From the NCBI GenBank assembly GCA_029881995.1, contig JAOULO010000006.1, positions 1-64,000 on the forward strand: 64,000 nt of DNA, read 5' to 3'. This DNA comes from Gammaproteobacteria bacterium (GTDB lineage Bacteria; Pseudomonadota; Gammaproteobacteria; UBA6429; Thiohalophilaceae). Of this stretch, positions 44,137 through 52,715 are shown piece by piece. A program made the position numbers and the translations under genes. How positions within the stretch are numbered: the stretch's first letter is position 1; each line of letters begins with the position of its first letter. The notes beneath the pieces are model-generated. The model was not told the origin of the DNA and ran no database searches. It was given only the letters and a program-made list of their open reading frames with translations.

Positions 44137-45909
44137 TTATTCCCCAGTTTCACTGTTTTTTTCCTGAAATTGCAATTTATAAAGCTTTGCATACATAGCG
44201 TCTTTTGCCAGTAACTCTTGATGAGAACCCTGTTCGATGATTTTGCCCTGCTCCATTACCACGATTTTGTCGACTCTTTCGATGGTGGATAAACGATGCG
44301 CAATTACCAGTGTAGTTCGACTTTTCATCAGTTCATCCAGGGCCTGCTGAATATAGCGCTCAGATTCATTGTCCAGTGCAGATGTGGCTTCATCCAGGAT
44401 CAGGATGGGGGCATTTTTCAGGATTGCGCGTGCAATAGCCAGGCGTTGACGCTGACCACCTGACAGGAGTACACCATCTTCACCAACTTGAGTATTCAGG
44501 CCCTCAGGTAATTGCTCGATAAACTCCATGGCGTGGGACATTTTTGCCGCACGAATAATATCTTCTTCTGTAGCAGTTTCTAGCGCACCATATGCGATAT
44601 TATGTGCAATAGTGTCATTAAAGAGGGTGACATGTTGACTAACTAAAGCGACATGGTCACGCAGGCTTGATAGCTTTATTTCCCGAATATCTTTTCCATC
44701 GAGTGTGACCCGCCCATCAGTCAGTTCATAGAACCTGGGTAGCAAGTTAACCAGAGTGGTTTTACCAGCACCAGATCGGCCTACAAAGGCAACACTTTCT
44801 CCAGCCGGTATATCCAGGTTTACCCCATCAAGAACTTTCCCCTTGTCAGCCATATAAGCAAAACTGACCTGTTCAAAACGGATATCACCTTTGACTAATG
44901 AAATCTCATCCCCACCGATGTCTTTTTCACGTTCCATGTCCAGAAAATCAAAAACACTTTGTGCAGCAGCAATTCCCTGTTGTAATAGTGCGTTAACACT
45001 GGTCAGCCTTCTAATTGGTTGCATTAACATCAACATGGCCATGATAAATGAAACAAAGGTATCAACACCGATAATTTCCCGAAGCCCAGGCATCGTGGCC
45101 AAATAAACAATAGCGGCAAAGGCAATGGCAACGATCAATTGTACCAGGGGTGTGCTGATAGCCGTGGTGGCCGCAATTTTCATGGTTTGTTTGCGATTAT
45201 ATTCGTTGGCATGGGCAAATTGCGTGGACTCATAGGTCTGACCACCAAAAATTTTAATTACCCGTTGCCCATCAATGGCTTCTTCCGATATGTGAGATAT
45301 ATTTCCCATGGATGATTGAATACGTTTGGCAAGTTTTCGGAATCGCTGGCTGACAAAAGTGATAATAATGGCCAGGATAGGTGCCAGGATGATAAAGATA
45401 ATGGTCAAAGACCAGCTGATGTAAAACATCCAGCCAATCAGAGCGATGATAGTGATGGTATCACGCACCAGAATGGTAATGGCCTGAGAAGATGCTGCAG
45501 CGACCTGCTCCACATCATAAAGTAGCTTGGAAAGAATCTGCCCGGATGAGGAAGTGTCGAAAAATGTCACAGGTAAACGCAACAGCTGATCAAACATCTG
45601 TCCACGTAGGGTTTTGATGACGTTACGGGCAATCCAGCTCATCCCGTAGTTGGCCGTGAAGCCTGCTAACACCCTGACAACAAACAACCCGATGATCATA
45701 AACGGGATCCAACGGATTGTGACCGGGTCTTTGTCGACGAAACCCGCGCCGGTAATGACTTTCATGATCGCAGCAAATCCGGCGTCAGAAGCGCCGAATA
45801 TGATCATGCCGGTGATGGCCAGTATAAACACCTTCCAAAAGGGAAAAACATACCCCAGAAGACGGCGATAAATGGTAGCCGCTTTTACTTGCTCTGCCTG
45901 TTGGACCAT
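44137..45909 (-). CDS. msbA: Lipid A export ABC transporter MsbA
   Basis: Flippase for lipid A-core across the inner membrane; 590 residues from MVQQAEQVKAATIYRR, chosen over an ATG 11 codons upstream inside exbD. Six helices lie in residues 1-315; the ATPase has Walker A GRSGAGKTTLVNLL, signature LSGGQRQRLAIARA, Walker B ILILDEATSALD and switch VIAHRLSTI. It follows exbD by seven bases. Confidence 0.95.
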   Translation of the reverse strand: MVQQAEQVKAATIYRRLLGYVFPFWKVFILAITGMIIFGASDAGFAAIMKVITGAGFVDKDPVTIRWIPFMIIGLFVVRVLAGFTANYGMSWIARNVIKTLRGQMFDQLLRLPVTFFDTSSSGQILSKLLYDVEQVAAASSQAITILVRDTITIIALIGWMFYISWSLTIIFIILAPILAIIITFVSQRFRKLAKRIQSSMGNISHISEEAIDGQRVIKIFGGQTYESTQFAHANEYNRKQTMKIAATTAISTPLVQLIVAIAFAAIVYLATMPGLREIIGVDTFVSFIMAMLMLMQPIRRLTSVNALLQQGIAAAQSVFDFLDMEREKDIGGDEISLVKGDIRFEQVSFAYMADKGKVLDGVNLDIPAGESVAFVGRSGAGKTTLVNLLPRFYELTDGRVTLDGKDIREIKLSSLRDHVALVSQHVTLFNDTIAHNIAYGALETATEEDIIRAAKMSHAMEFIEQLPEGLNTQVGEDGVLLSGGQRQRLAIARAILKNAPILILDEATSALDNESERYIQQALDELMKSRTTLVIAHRLSTIERVDKIVVMEQGKIIEQGSHQELLAKDAMYAKLYKLQFQEKNSETGE

Positions 45910-45916
45910 ATAATTG

Positions 45917-46336
45917 TTATTCTTCCGCCTGCTTTGTCGCAAAGGTCAGATTGACCAGCCCAAGTTGCCTTGCGGCATCCATTGCAGTAACGACAGCCTG
46001 ATAAGGAGTATTACGGTCAGAGCTGATAATGAGTTGAGGAGTTTTTTTCCGCCCCTGAGTCAGACGAATGGCCCTTTTCAAAGTTGAGACCTTATTATCC
46101 TTGACGCGTTGCTGATTCACAAAATAACGCCCCTGATTATCGATCTCAATCTCGATGACAAATTTTTCAGTTTTAAGGGGTTTGCCACTGGCTTCGGGTA
46201 ACTCAATACTGATTTCAGACTGTTTATTAAACGTAGTCGAAACCATGAAAAAAATCAGTAACAGAAAAACCACGTCAATCAGTGGGGTAAGATTCAGTTG
46301 AGGTTCTTCTTCTGTCTGGCCCTGGCGAAAATTCAT
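45917..46336 (-). CDS. exbD: ExbD/TolR family protein
   Basis: 139-residue partner of the proton channel encoded just upstream (4-base overlap). Single membrane helix LTPLIDVVFLLLIFFMVSTTF with the proton-carrying aspartate, then a periplasmic domain. No TonB or TolA gene is near. The location before msbA is common in gammaproteobacteria and suggests a role in envelope energy transfer, not a known one. Confidence 0.9.
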   Translation of the reverse strand: MNFRQGQTEEEPQLNLTPLIDVVFLLLIFFMVSTTFNKQSEISIELPEASGKPLKTEKFVIEIEIDNQGRYFVNQQRVKDNKVSTLKRAIRLTQGRKKTPQLIISSDRNTPYQAVVTAMDAARQLGLVNLTFATKQAEE

Positions 46337-46971
46337 ACAGCAGATTCCTGAGCAGAAAGACTCTTTTCCCTATCGCCATGCATAACGTCAACAATTTTCA
46401 TGGCCTCTTCTTCCATTTTCAGCACCAGCTCATCGACCTTGCCACGAAAATAACGGTAAAAAATAAGGCTGGGAATGGCCACCAGCAGGCCCGCTGCTGT
46501 GGTTATAAGGGCCTCGGAAATTCCCCCAGCAAGTACGGTTGGATTCCCCACTCCCTGAGTAGTGATCGCAGCAAACACCTTAATCATGCCGATGACGGTG
46601 CCCAACAAGCCCAGTAAGGGGGTAATAGAGGCAATGGTTCCCAGGGTATTCAGATATCGAGTGAGGTCTGCAACGACCTGTCGTCCCGTCTCTTCGATGC
46701 TTTCTTTCATGATTTCCCTGGGATGATGACGATTTACCAGGCCTGCCGCGAGTACTTTGCCTAGTGGTGAACTGGTTGAAAGTGCCCGAATATGCTCTTT
46801 GTCCAGTGCTTTACTCTTGTGCCACTGCCAGATCTGGGTCACCAGATTTTTTGGGGCAATTTTTTGTTGTTGTAATGACCAGAATCGTTCCCCAACTATT
46901 GCCAGGGCGATCACTGAGCACAAAATAATCGGCACCATTAGCCAACCACCTGCCTGGACCATCTCAAACAC
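46333..46971 (-). CDS. exbB: MotA/TolQ/ExbB proton channel protein
   Basis: 212 residues from a GTG start with GGAG eight bases before it (VFEMVQAGGWLMVPIILCS); a longer ATG frame adds 19 residues without family likeness. Three helices: about 8-25, 92-115 (LNTLGTIASITPLLGLLGTVIGMIKVF) and 140-165 (ISEALITTAAGLLVAIPSLIFY). Works with ExbD to use the proton gradient. First gene of the exbB-exbD-msbA-lpxK-ycaR-kdsB operon. Confidence 0.9.
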   Translation of the reverse strand: MFEMVQAGGWLMVPIILCSVIALAIVGERFWSLQQQKIAPKNLVTQIWQWHKSKALDKEHIRALSTSSPLGKVLAAGLVNRHHPREIMKESIEETGRQVVADLTRYLNTLGTIASITPLLGLLGTVIGMIKVFAAITTQGVGNPTVLAGGISEALITTAAGLLVAIPSLIFYRYFRGKVDELVLKMEEEAMKIVDVMHGDREKSLSAQESAV

Positions 46972-47069
46972 GAATATTTCTCCTCGAATACGTCTTAACG
47001 GGATTTGATTTGCGGCTAACTTTAGCAAAGACGGGCCGGGGCTGAAAGCACCATGATTCCTGTCTGGGA

Positions 47070-49382
47070 CTATTTAGTAGCGATATGATGCCAATAGCGT
47101 TTTTGTAGTGAACGTGTCCGTTCAGGTTGTTCGATTATGCCATGATTTTTCAAATCAAACCGAATAGCGCCATCACGGGCTGTACTTAATAGTTTCGCAC
47201 CGAGAGTTCTATATCGGTCAACAACCTCGGCATAGGGAAATCGATAACGATTTCGGTATCCAACAGGAAAAATGACATATTGAGGTTGTACTGCCTGAAG
47301 CCATTTAAGGCTTGATGAGGTTTTACTGCCATGATGGGGGGCTACCAGGATATCGGCCAGTAAACTGTTTTTAACGGTAGTTAGAAGCTGAGCTTCCGCT
47401 TTTCGCTCAATGTCCCCCGGTAATAGTATGGAGCCACCCTGGCCTTTGATATGAAGCACACAGGACTGGTTGTTCTCTTTTTCGGGTAAATTTTCCACGG
47501 AGGGATGCAAAACCTGAAAAGAGACATTGTCCCAAACCCAGGATGTGCCCCTATCACAGGGAATGGCCGCATAATGCTTAATCAAGCTGGGAGCGCTACT
47601 CATGACCTGTCTAACTGGCATCTCCTGTACGACACTGTCAAAACCACCAATATGGTCATTATCACCATGGCTAATTAATAAGATATCCAGCTTTTTGATG
47701 CCCTGATGCCTGAGATATGGGAGAACGACGGCACTACCGGTATCGAACTGCTCGCTGAATTTCGGCCCTGTATCAAATACCAGGGTATGGTTTTGGGTCT
47801 GAACCACGGCTGACAGCCCCTGCCCGACATCCAGCAAGGTAAAAATCAACTCTCCTTTATCGATCGACCTGGCCTGATGAAAAACCATGGGCAGTAAAAA
47901 GACCAACCCTAACCAGCGGGCACTTTTTATCGGCCAGAACAGCAGCCATAAAACACCCATAATTGAAATCAGTAACTGGGGTATTTCAGAGACTGACCCT
48001 GACCAACTGGCATATGACAGATTTCCTAACTCATGTAACAAGAGCGTAAGATACTCAAGTAACCATGCCCCCTGACTAAGCAGAAAACCACCTGCCATAT
48101 CAGATATACCACTAACCAGCATGCCACTTAATAAAATGGGAACTATCAACAAACTGACCAGGGGAACAGCGATAAAATTGGCCACAGGTGAAATAATGGA
48201 GCCCTGCTGAAAAAATAGAAGGAGAAAAGGAAATAAACCCAGCCCGACTATCCACTGGATCCGAAACCACCTGTCCCACCAGGCTATGCCATTTTTTTTA
48301 CCCTGCATGGCAAGAAAGATCAGGCCTACTGCCCCAAAAGACAGCCAGAAGCCAGGGCTAAGTACGGACAGTGGGTCATGCAATAACACCAGCAGCAGGG
48401 CCAGACTAAAGCCATGACGTGGCAGAATATGTCTTTTAAAGACAATGGCCAGCATCACAACTGCCACCATAATCAGGGCCCGCTGTGTAGGAAGTGACCA
48501 TCCTGCCAGAGCCGCGTATATGGCAGCACAAAAAAAGCTCAAAATCGCAGCAATAATCGGTGTGGGTAACTGAAGAGATAAACGTCCTGCTCTCGACCAC
48601 AACCAGCGAACCATAAAAAATACCAACCCTGCCACAAGACCAATATGTAAACCTGATATGGCAATCAAATGATTGGTGCCTGTTTGCCGATAGGCCTGCC
48701 ACTGGTCCTGAGTAATGTGTTCTCGATGCCCCAGAACAAGTGCTGACACTAGACCCTGTACCGTGCTATCAGGTAGCAAGTATTCGACTTTTTTCTGTAA
48801 ATGCTGCCTAAACCGCTGTAGCGGATAAACCCATTGGTCGTGAGTCAAATGTGTAACTTCAGATTTTGAACGAACATACCCTGTCGCCCTTATCCTCTGA
48901 CTAAATAACCACTTTTCATAATCAAAACCACCAGGGTTCATAAAACCGTGGGGTTGTTTCAGGCGCACAGTGAGTTTCCACTGGTCACCGACCGATAATT
49001 CAGGTGTTTGGCCATACCAGTTTAATCTTACCCGTTTGGGTAGATTGACTTCTTTACCCTTAAAGCTTGCCGAATTGATATCAAATAAAAAGCGGGTCAA
49101 TCGATCACGTTGTGTAGGAAGACTGGCGATATAACCTACCACCTGAACATCTTTGCCTACTAAGGATTTGGGAAGATGTTGATCCAGTATCAACCAAGCC
49201 TGCAGCCAGGCCCAGATAAATCCTGCTAAAACCCAGCTAAGCAGTCGTAAATATTTACTGTTGTTTATGGTATTTAGGAAAAAGACAGAACAAATTAGTG
49301 CTAACCAGTGTAATTCTGGTAGCTCTTTAAAGGCCTGTAAGGATAAAATACCGAAAAGAAATGCGATCGTCCCAGATTGCAT
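47070..49382 (-). CDS. comEC: DNA internalisation protein ComEC/Rec2
   Basis: Inner-membrane channel for uptake of single-stranded DNA in natural transformation; 770 residues. The N-terminal DUF4131-type soluble part (about 50-190) is followed by the competence membrane domain with GLVSALVLGHREHITQDQW and NHLIAISGLHIGLVAGLVFF, and a C-terminal metallo-beta-lactamase domain with DVGQGLSAVVQ, SHGDNDHIGGFDSVV and HHGSKTSSS. It is full length. The gene lies 98 bases downstream of exbB on the same strand. Many gammaproteobacteria keep this gene at this place. Confidence 0.93.
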   Translation of the reverse strand: MQSGTIAFLFGILSLQAFKELPELHWLALICSVFFLNTINNSKYLRLLSWVLAGFIWAWLQAWLILDQHLPKSLVGKDVQVVGYIASLPTQRDRLTRFLFDINSASFKGKEVNLPKRVRLNWYGQTPELSVGDQWKLTVRLKQPHGFMNPGGFDYEKWLFSQRIRATGYVRSKSEVTHLTHDQWVYPLQRFRQHLQKKVEYLLPDSTVQGLVSALVLGHREHITQDQWQAYRQTGTNHLIAISGLHIGLVAGLVFFMVRWLWSRAGRLSLQLPTPIIAAILSFFCAAIYAALAGWSLPTQRALIMVAVVMLAIVFKRHILPRHGFSLALLLVLLHDPLSVLSPGFWLSFGAVGLIFLAMQGKKNGIAWWDRWFRIQWIVGLGLFPFLLLFFQQGSIISPVANFIAVPLVSLLIVPILLSGMLVSGISDMAGGFLLSQGAWLLEYLTLLLHELGNLSYASWSGSVSEIPQLLISIMGVLWLLFWPIKSARWLGLVFLLPMVFHQARSIDKGELIFTLLDVGQGLSAVVQTQNHTLVFDTGPKFSEQFDTGSAVVLPYLRHQGIKKLDILLISHGDNDHIGGFDSVVQEMPVRQVMSSAPSLIKHYAAIPCDRGTSWVWDNVSFQVLHPSVENLPEKENNQSCVLHIKGQGGSILLPGDIERKAEAQLLTTVKNSLLADILVAPHHGSKTSSSLKWLQAVQPQYVIFPVGYRNRYRFPYAEVVDRYRTLGAKLLSTARDGAIRFDLKNHGIIEQPERTRSLQKRYWHHIATK

Positions 49383-49449
49383 AAATTATAAACAACTCCA
49401 TGTCATTATTTTGGATTAGTAAGAACATAGTGTAATTAACAAGTCACTC

Positions 49450-49983
49450 ATGCCAAAGAAGTTTTTCAAGAAGTGGATCCCGCATCCGGACAAGGTTCGG
49501 AAGCATCCCCGTCTCAACCGGATTTTTGGTACCCTGCTACACGATCCAAACCTGTTACACCTGAATCGTCGTTCAGTTTCTGGTGCCTTTTTCATTGGTC
49601 TGTTTATCGCCTTTATTCCAATTCCCTTGCAAATGGTACTGGCTGCGGCCCTGGCAATTTATTTTCGAACCAATTTACCTCTGTCTGTAGGCTTAGTCTG
49701 GATCTCAAACCCTGTCACCATCCCTCCATTAAGCTGGTTTTGCTACAAAGTTGGCTCCATGATACTCGATACACGAATTCAGCATGTCACGTTTGAAATC
49801 AGCTATGAATGGATTACTAATGAGTTACTTTTGATCTGGCAGCCGTTTTTACTGGGCTGTTTCCTGGTGGGACTGTTCGCCTCACTGGCAGGTGGATTTG
49901 GTGTGAGCCTGATATGGCGTTATAACGTCTCGCGTCAGTGGCATTTACGCAAGATGTTAAGGGATAAGAAAATACTTAAATAA
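49450..49983 (+). CDS. DUF2062 membrane protein
   Basis: 177-residue membrane protein with the DUF2062 pattern: HPRLNRIFGTLLHDPNLLHLNRRSVSGAF, two helices (about 45-72), ISNPVTIPPLSWFCYKVG and a third helix near 132-155, then a basic C-terminus. Its function is unknown. It is alone on the plus strand between comEC and the convergent lolD, the usual neighbourhood for the family. Confidence 0.87.
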   Translation: MPKKFFKKWIPHPDKVRKHPRLNRIFGTLLHDPNLLHLNRRSVSGAFFIGLFIAFIPIPLQMVLAAALAIYFRTNLPLSVGLVWISNPVTIPPLSWFCYKVGSMILDTRIQHVTFEISYEWITNELLLIWQPFLLGCFLVGLFASLAGGFGVSLIWRYNVSRQWHLRKMLRDKKILK

Positions 49984-50002
49984 TATGTTGTAAGATATTG
50001 TT

Positions 50003-50689
50003 TTAATTTATTATTCCATCTTCCAGATGTAGCACTCTATCCATTTTTTCCGCAAACCGTTGATCGTGAGTTACAACAATAAAACTGGTGCGTAGATCCC
50101 GGTTTAATTCCTGCATCAGCTCATACACTCCATCAGCGGTTTTGCTATCGAGATTACCCGTCGGTTCATCGGCCAGGACACATTGGGGATGTGTCACCAG
50201 GGCACGGGCCACCGCTGCGCGTTGACGTTCACCACCTGACAATTCGTTTGGTTTATGTTCAAGTCGATGACCAAGTCCAACACGCTTCAACATTTCTGCG
50301 GCGGCGTGCAGGGCTTCGGTGGGTTCCTTGCCACGGATAAGTAAAGGCATGGCCACATTTTCATGGGCGGTGAATTCCATTAACAGATGATGGAACTGGT
50401 AGATAAAACCAAGTGTCTGGTTTCTTAGCTGTCCCCGTTCCGTTTCATCCAGGCCAGACATCTGTTGCCCTATGACCTGCACACTACCTCGAGTCGGGAT
50501 ATCCAGACCGCCAAGCAAATGGAGCAAAGTGCTTTTGCCTGAACCTGAGGCGCCGACGATAGCTACCTGTTCACCACTTTGAATCGAGAGATCTACGCTT
50601 TGTAATACCTCAACAGTAGCTGGCCCCTCTTCAAAGGTTTTGGCCAGATCCTGACAGGCAATAATGGTCTGATTTTGAGAACTATTCAT
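50003..50689 (-). CDS. lolD: Lipoprotein-releasing ABC transporter ATPase LolD
   Basis: Powers release of outer-membrane lipoproteins to LolA; 228 residues from [14 protein letters not shown], the longer frame being inside the permease gene. Walker [19 protein letters not shown], the Lol motif in [25 protein letters not shown], signature [15 protein letters not shown] and [11 protein letters not shown]. Its start overlaps the permease stop by eight bases. Confidence 0.95.
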   Translation of the reverse strand: MNSSQNQTIIACQDLAKTFEEGPATVEVLQSVDLSIQSGEQVAIVGASGSGKSTLLHLLGGLDIPTRGSVQVIGQQMSGLDETERGQLRNQTLGFIYQFHHLLMEFTAHENVAMPLLIRGKEPTEALHAAAEMLKRVGLGHRLEHKPNELSGGERQRAAVARALVTHPQCVLADEPTGNLDSKTADGVYELMQELNRDLRTSFIVVTHDQRFAEKMDRVLHLEDGIIN

Positions 50690-51932
50690 AACGAAGTGCC
50701 TGTGCCGGTTGCGTCTGGCTGGCACGTCGAGCCGGATAGATCGTCGAACCCACACCTAACAGGAAAGAAATAATACATATGGTCCAGACATCCGACCAAT
50801 GTAAATCAGAAGGAATCGCACTGATGTAATACACGGAAGGATCCAGAATATGAAAACCGAACAGCCGTTCGATAAAGGGCACCACCGTATCCAGATTCAA
50901 GGCCAGACCGACACCACCCAATGTACCGAGAAGGGTTCCGACCGTCCCGATAACCGTCCCCTGTACCATAAAGATATGCATGATCGTGCGGGGAGAGGCA
51001 CCAAGGGTTCGGAGGATCGCAATATCACTTTCCTTGTCCGTCACTACCATAACCAGGGTGGAAACGATATTGAACGCTGCCACCGCGATAATCAAAAGCA
51101 GCAAAAGAAAGATCATGCGTTTTTCTATTTTCACTGCCCGAAACCAGTTAACGTGATAACTGCTCCAGTCTCTTACCCAGTATGAGTTCAGCTCATCCGT
51201 AGCCTGCAATTGCTGTCGAACAAACGGGGCCTCGAATAAATCTTCGACCTGTATCCGGACGCCACTGGCCTGACCCTTCATTTTCATCAGACGGGCTGCA
51301 TCTTCCATATGAATAATGCCCATGCTGGTATCGTAAATATTGTGCCCGACCTGGAAAATGCCAGTGACGGTAAAACGCTTCATTCTTGGTGCCACACCGG
51401 CGGGAGTTACGTTTACACTCGGGGTGACCAAGGTCACTTTGTCACCCACGCTGGCCCCAATCAGTCTTGCCAGATCGTATCCCAGTAAGATATTAAAACT
51501 GCGGGGCTTGATACTGTCCCATTTACCTTCAACCATGCGGTCGGCAATTTTGGATACCTTCTTTTCATCACCTGGGATGACACCCCTGATTAAGGTTCCT
51601 CTGACATTGCCAAGATAAATCAACATGCCTTCAGCCTTGATATAGGGCGCGGTTCCCACCACTTTCGGGTGCTTATTAGCAAGCCCCATAACCTTTTTCC
51701 AGTCCCTGACCCGCCCATCAAAATCAGAAATGGTCAGATGCGAGATGGTATCCAGCATCCGTTCGCGGACTTCTTTTTCAAAGCCGTTCATCACGGATAG
51801 CACGGTGATCAGGGCTGTCACCCCCAACGCGATGCCAAGCATGGAAGACAAAGAAATAAAGGAAATAAAATGATTTCGGCGCTTGGCCCGGGTATATCGC
51901 AGGCCTACAAACAGAGCAAATGGTTTATACAT
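50682..51932 (-). CDS. lolC: Lipoprotein-releasing permease, LolC/LolE type
   Basis: Inner-membrane subunit of the Lol exporter, 416 residues. A first helix (about 24-48, [39 protein letters not shown]) is followed by a long periplasmic domain (50-265) and three helices in the FtsX-like domain (273-400), ending [18 protein letters not shown]. Only one permease is adjacent to lolD; E. coli has separate LolC and LolE. It may be a hybrid LolF working as a homodimer, unless a lolE is elsewhere. Confidence 0.9.
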   Translation of the reverse strand: MYKPFALFVGLRYTRAKRRNHFISFISLSSMLGIALGVTALITVLSVMNGFEKEVRERMLDTISHLTISDFDGRVRDWKKVMGLANKHPKVVGTAPYIKAEGMLIYLGNVRGTLIRGVIPGDEKKVSKIADRMVEGKWDSIKPRSFNILLGYDLARLIGASVGDKVTLVTPSVNVTPAGVAPRMKRFTVTGIFQVGHNIYDTSMGIIHMEDAARLMKMKGQASGVRIQVEDLFEAPFVRQQLQATDELNSYWVRDWSSYHVNWFRAVKIEKRMIFLLLLLIIAVAAFNIVSTLVMVVTDKESDIAILRTLGASPRTIMHIFMVQGTVIGTVGTLLGTLGGVGLALNLDTVVPFIERLFGFHILDPSVYYISAIPSDLHWSDVWTICIISFLLGVGSTIYPARRASQTQPAQALRYE

Positions 51933-51959
51933 GGGAAGGCATTAAAGCATAAACATCAG

Positions 51960-52685
51960 TTATGCGCCATGTGTGGGTACACCCTGGTAAATCGGGACCG
52001 ATTTGACAAGAACAACCTCAGAAGGCTCGACCCTTGCCTGCCAGGCCATGACTTCAACCCCCTGGCAAAGTACTTCTTTCAATGTTTTGGCATATAGTGG
52101 GTCAATTTCCCAGGCTGGTCGGAAACCGGTTATGTCCTGACGTTGAATGGAAAAAAATATGACTGCTCGATGGCCTTGTTCAACCATGGCCCTAAGCTCG
52201 CGCAGGTGTTTTGTTCCCCGTTGTGTAACTGCATCGGGGAAAATGGCAAGCCCATTTTTATCAGCCGCTGTCACATTCTTGATTTCGATATAGCATTTTC
52301 CCTGTTTGCCACTGAGTAAAAGATCAATTCGGCTGTTTTCCTGACCATATTTCACTTCAGTCTGAATGCTGTCATATCCACGTAAGGTATCTATGGCTCC
52401 ATTTTCAATGGCTTCGCTCACCAGTTGATTGCTAAGCCCGGTATTTACGCCAATTTTTGTTCCATCGGCAGTCTCACTCATTTCCCAGGAGTAAAGATAC
52501 TTCCGTTTTGGGTTTTGTGTGTCCCGCAACAAGATCCGCATTCCCGGCTCGGCACAACCCAGCATACTGCCGGTGTTTGGGGTATGAACAGTCAGTTCCG
52601 TACCATCATCAAGACGAACGTCGGCCAGAAAGCGTTTATAACGCTTTATCAGGGTGGCAGGAAATAAGGGAGGATCTATTTTCAA
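51960..52685 (-). CDS. sfsA: SfsA family protein
   Basis: 241-residue SfsA (sugar fermentation stimulation) protein: LIKRYKRFLADVRLDDGTELTVHTPNTGSMLGC at the N-terminus with an OB-like fold, then a nuclease-like part NSRIDLLLSGKQGKCYIEIKNVT with the D, E-x-K arrangement and the C-terminal QRQDITGFRPAWEIDP. The exact activity is uncertain. It lies 27 bases upstream of lolC and 30 bases downstream of the RelA-like gene on the same strand. Confidence 0.93.
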   Translation of the reverse strand: MKIDPPLFPATLIKRYKRFLADVRLDDGTELTVHTPNTGSMLGCAEPGMRILLRDTQNPKRKYLYSWEMSETADGTKIGVNTGLSNQLVSEAIENGAIDTLRGYDSIQTEVKYGQENSRIDLLLSGKQGKCYIEIKNVTAADKNGLAIFPDAVTQRGTKHLRELRAMVEQGHRAVIFFSIQRQDITGFRPAWEIDPLYAKTLKEVLCQGVEVMAWQARVEPSEVVLVKSVPIYQGVPTHGA

Positions 52686-52715
52686 ATCGCCGACTTTAAT
52701 ACAAAACAGCCCGGA

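Noticed and set aside
47016-47027. Palindrome GCTAA-AG-TTAGC upstream of exbB as an operator
   Set aside because: Only five bases per arm, expected by chance in 64 kb, with no second copy nearby.
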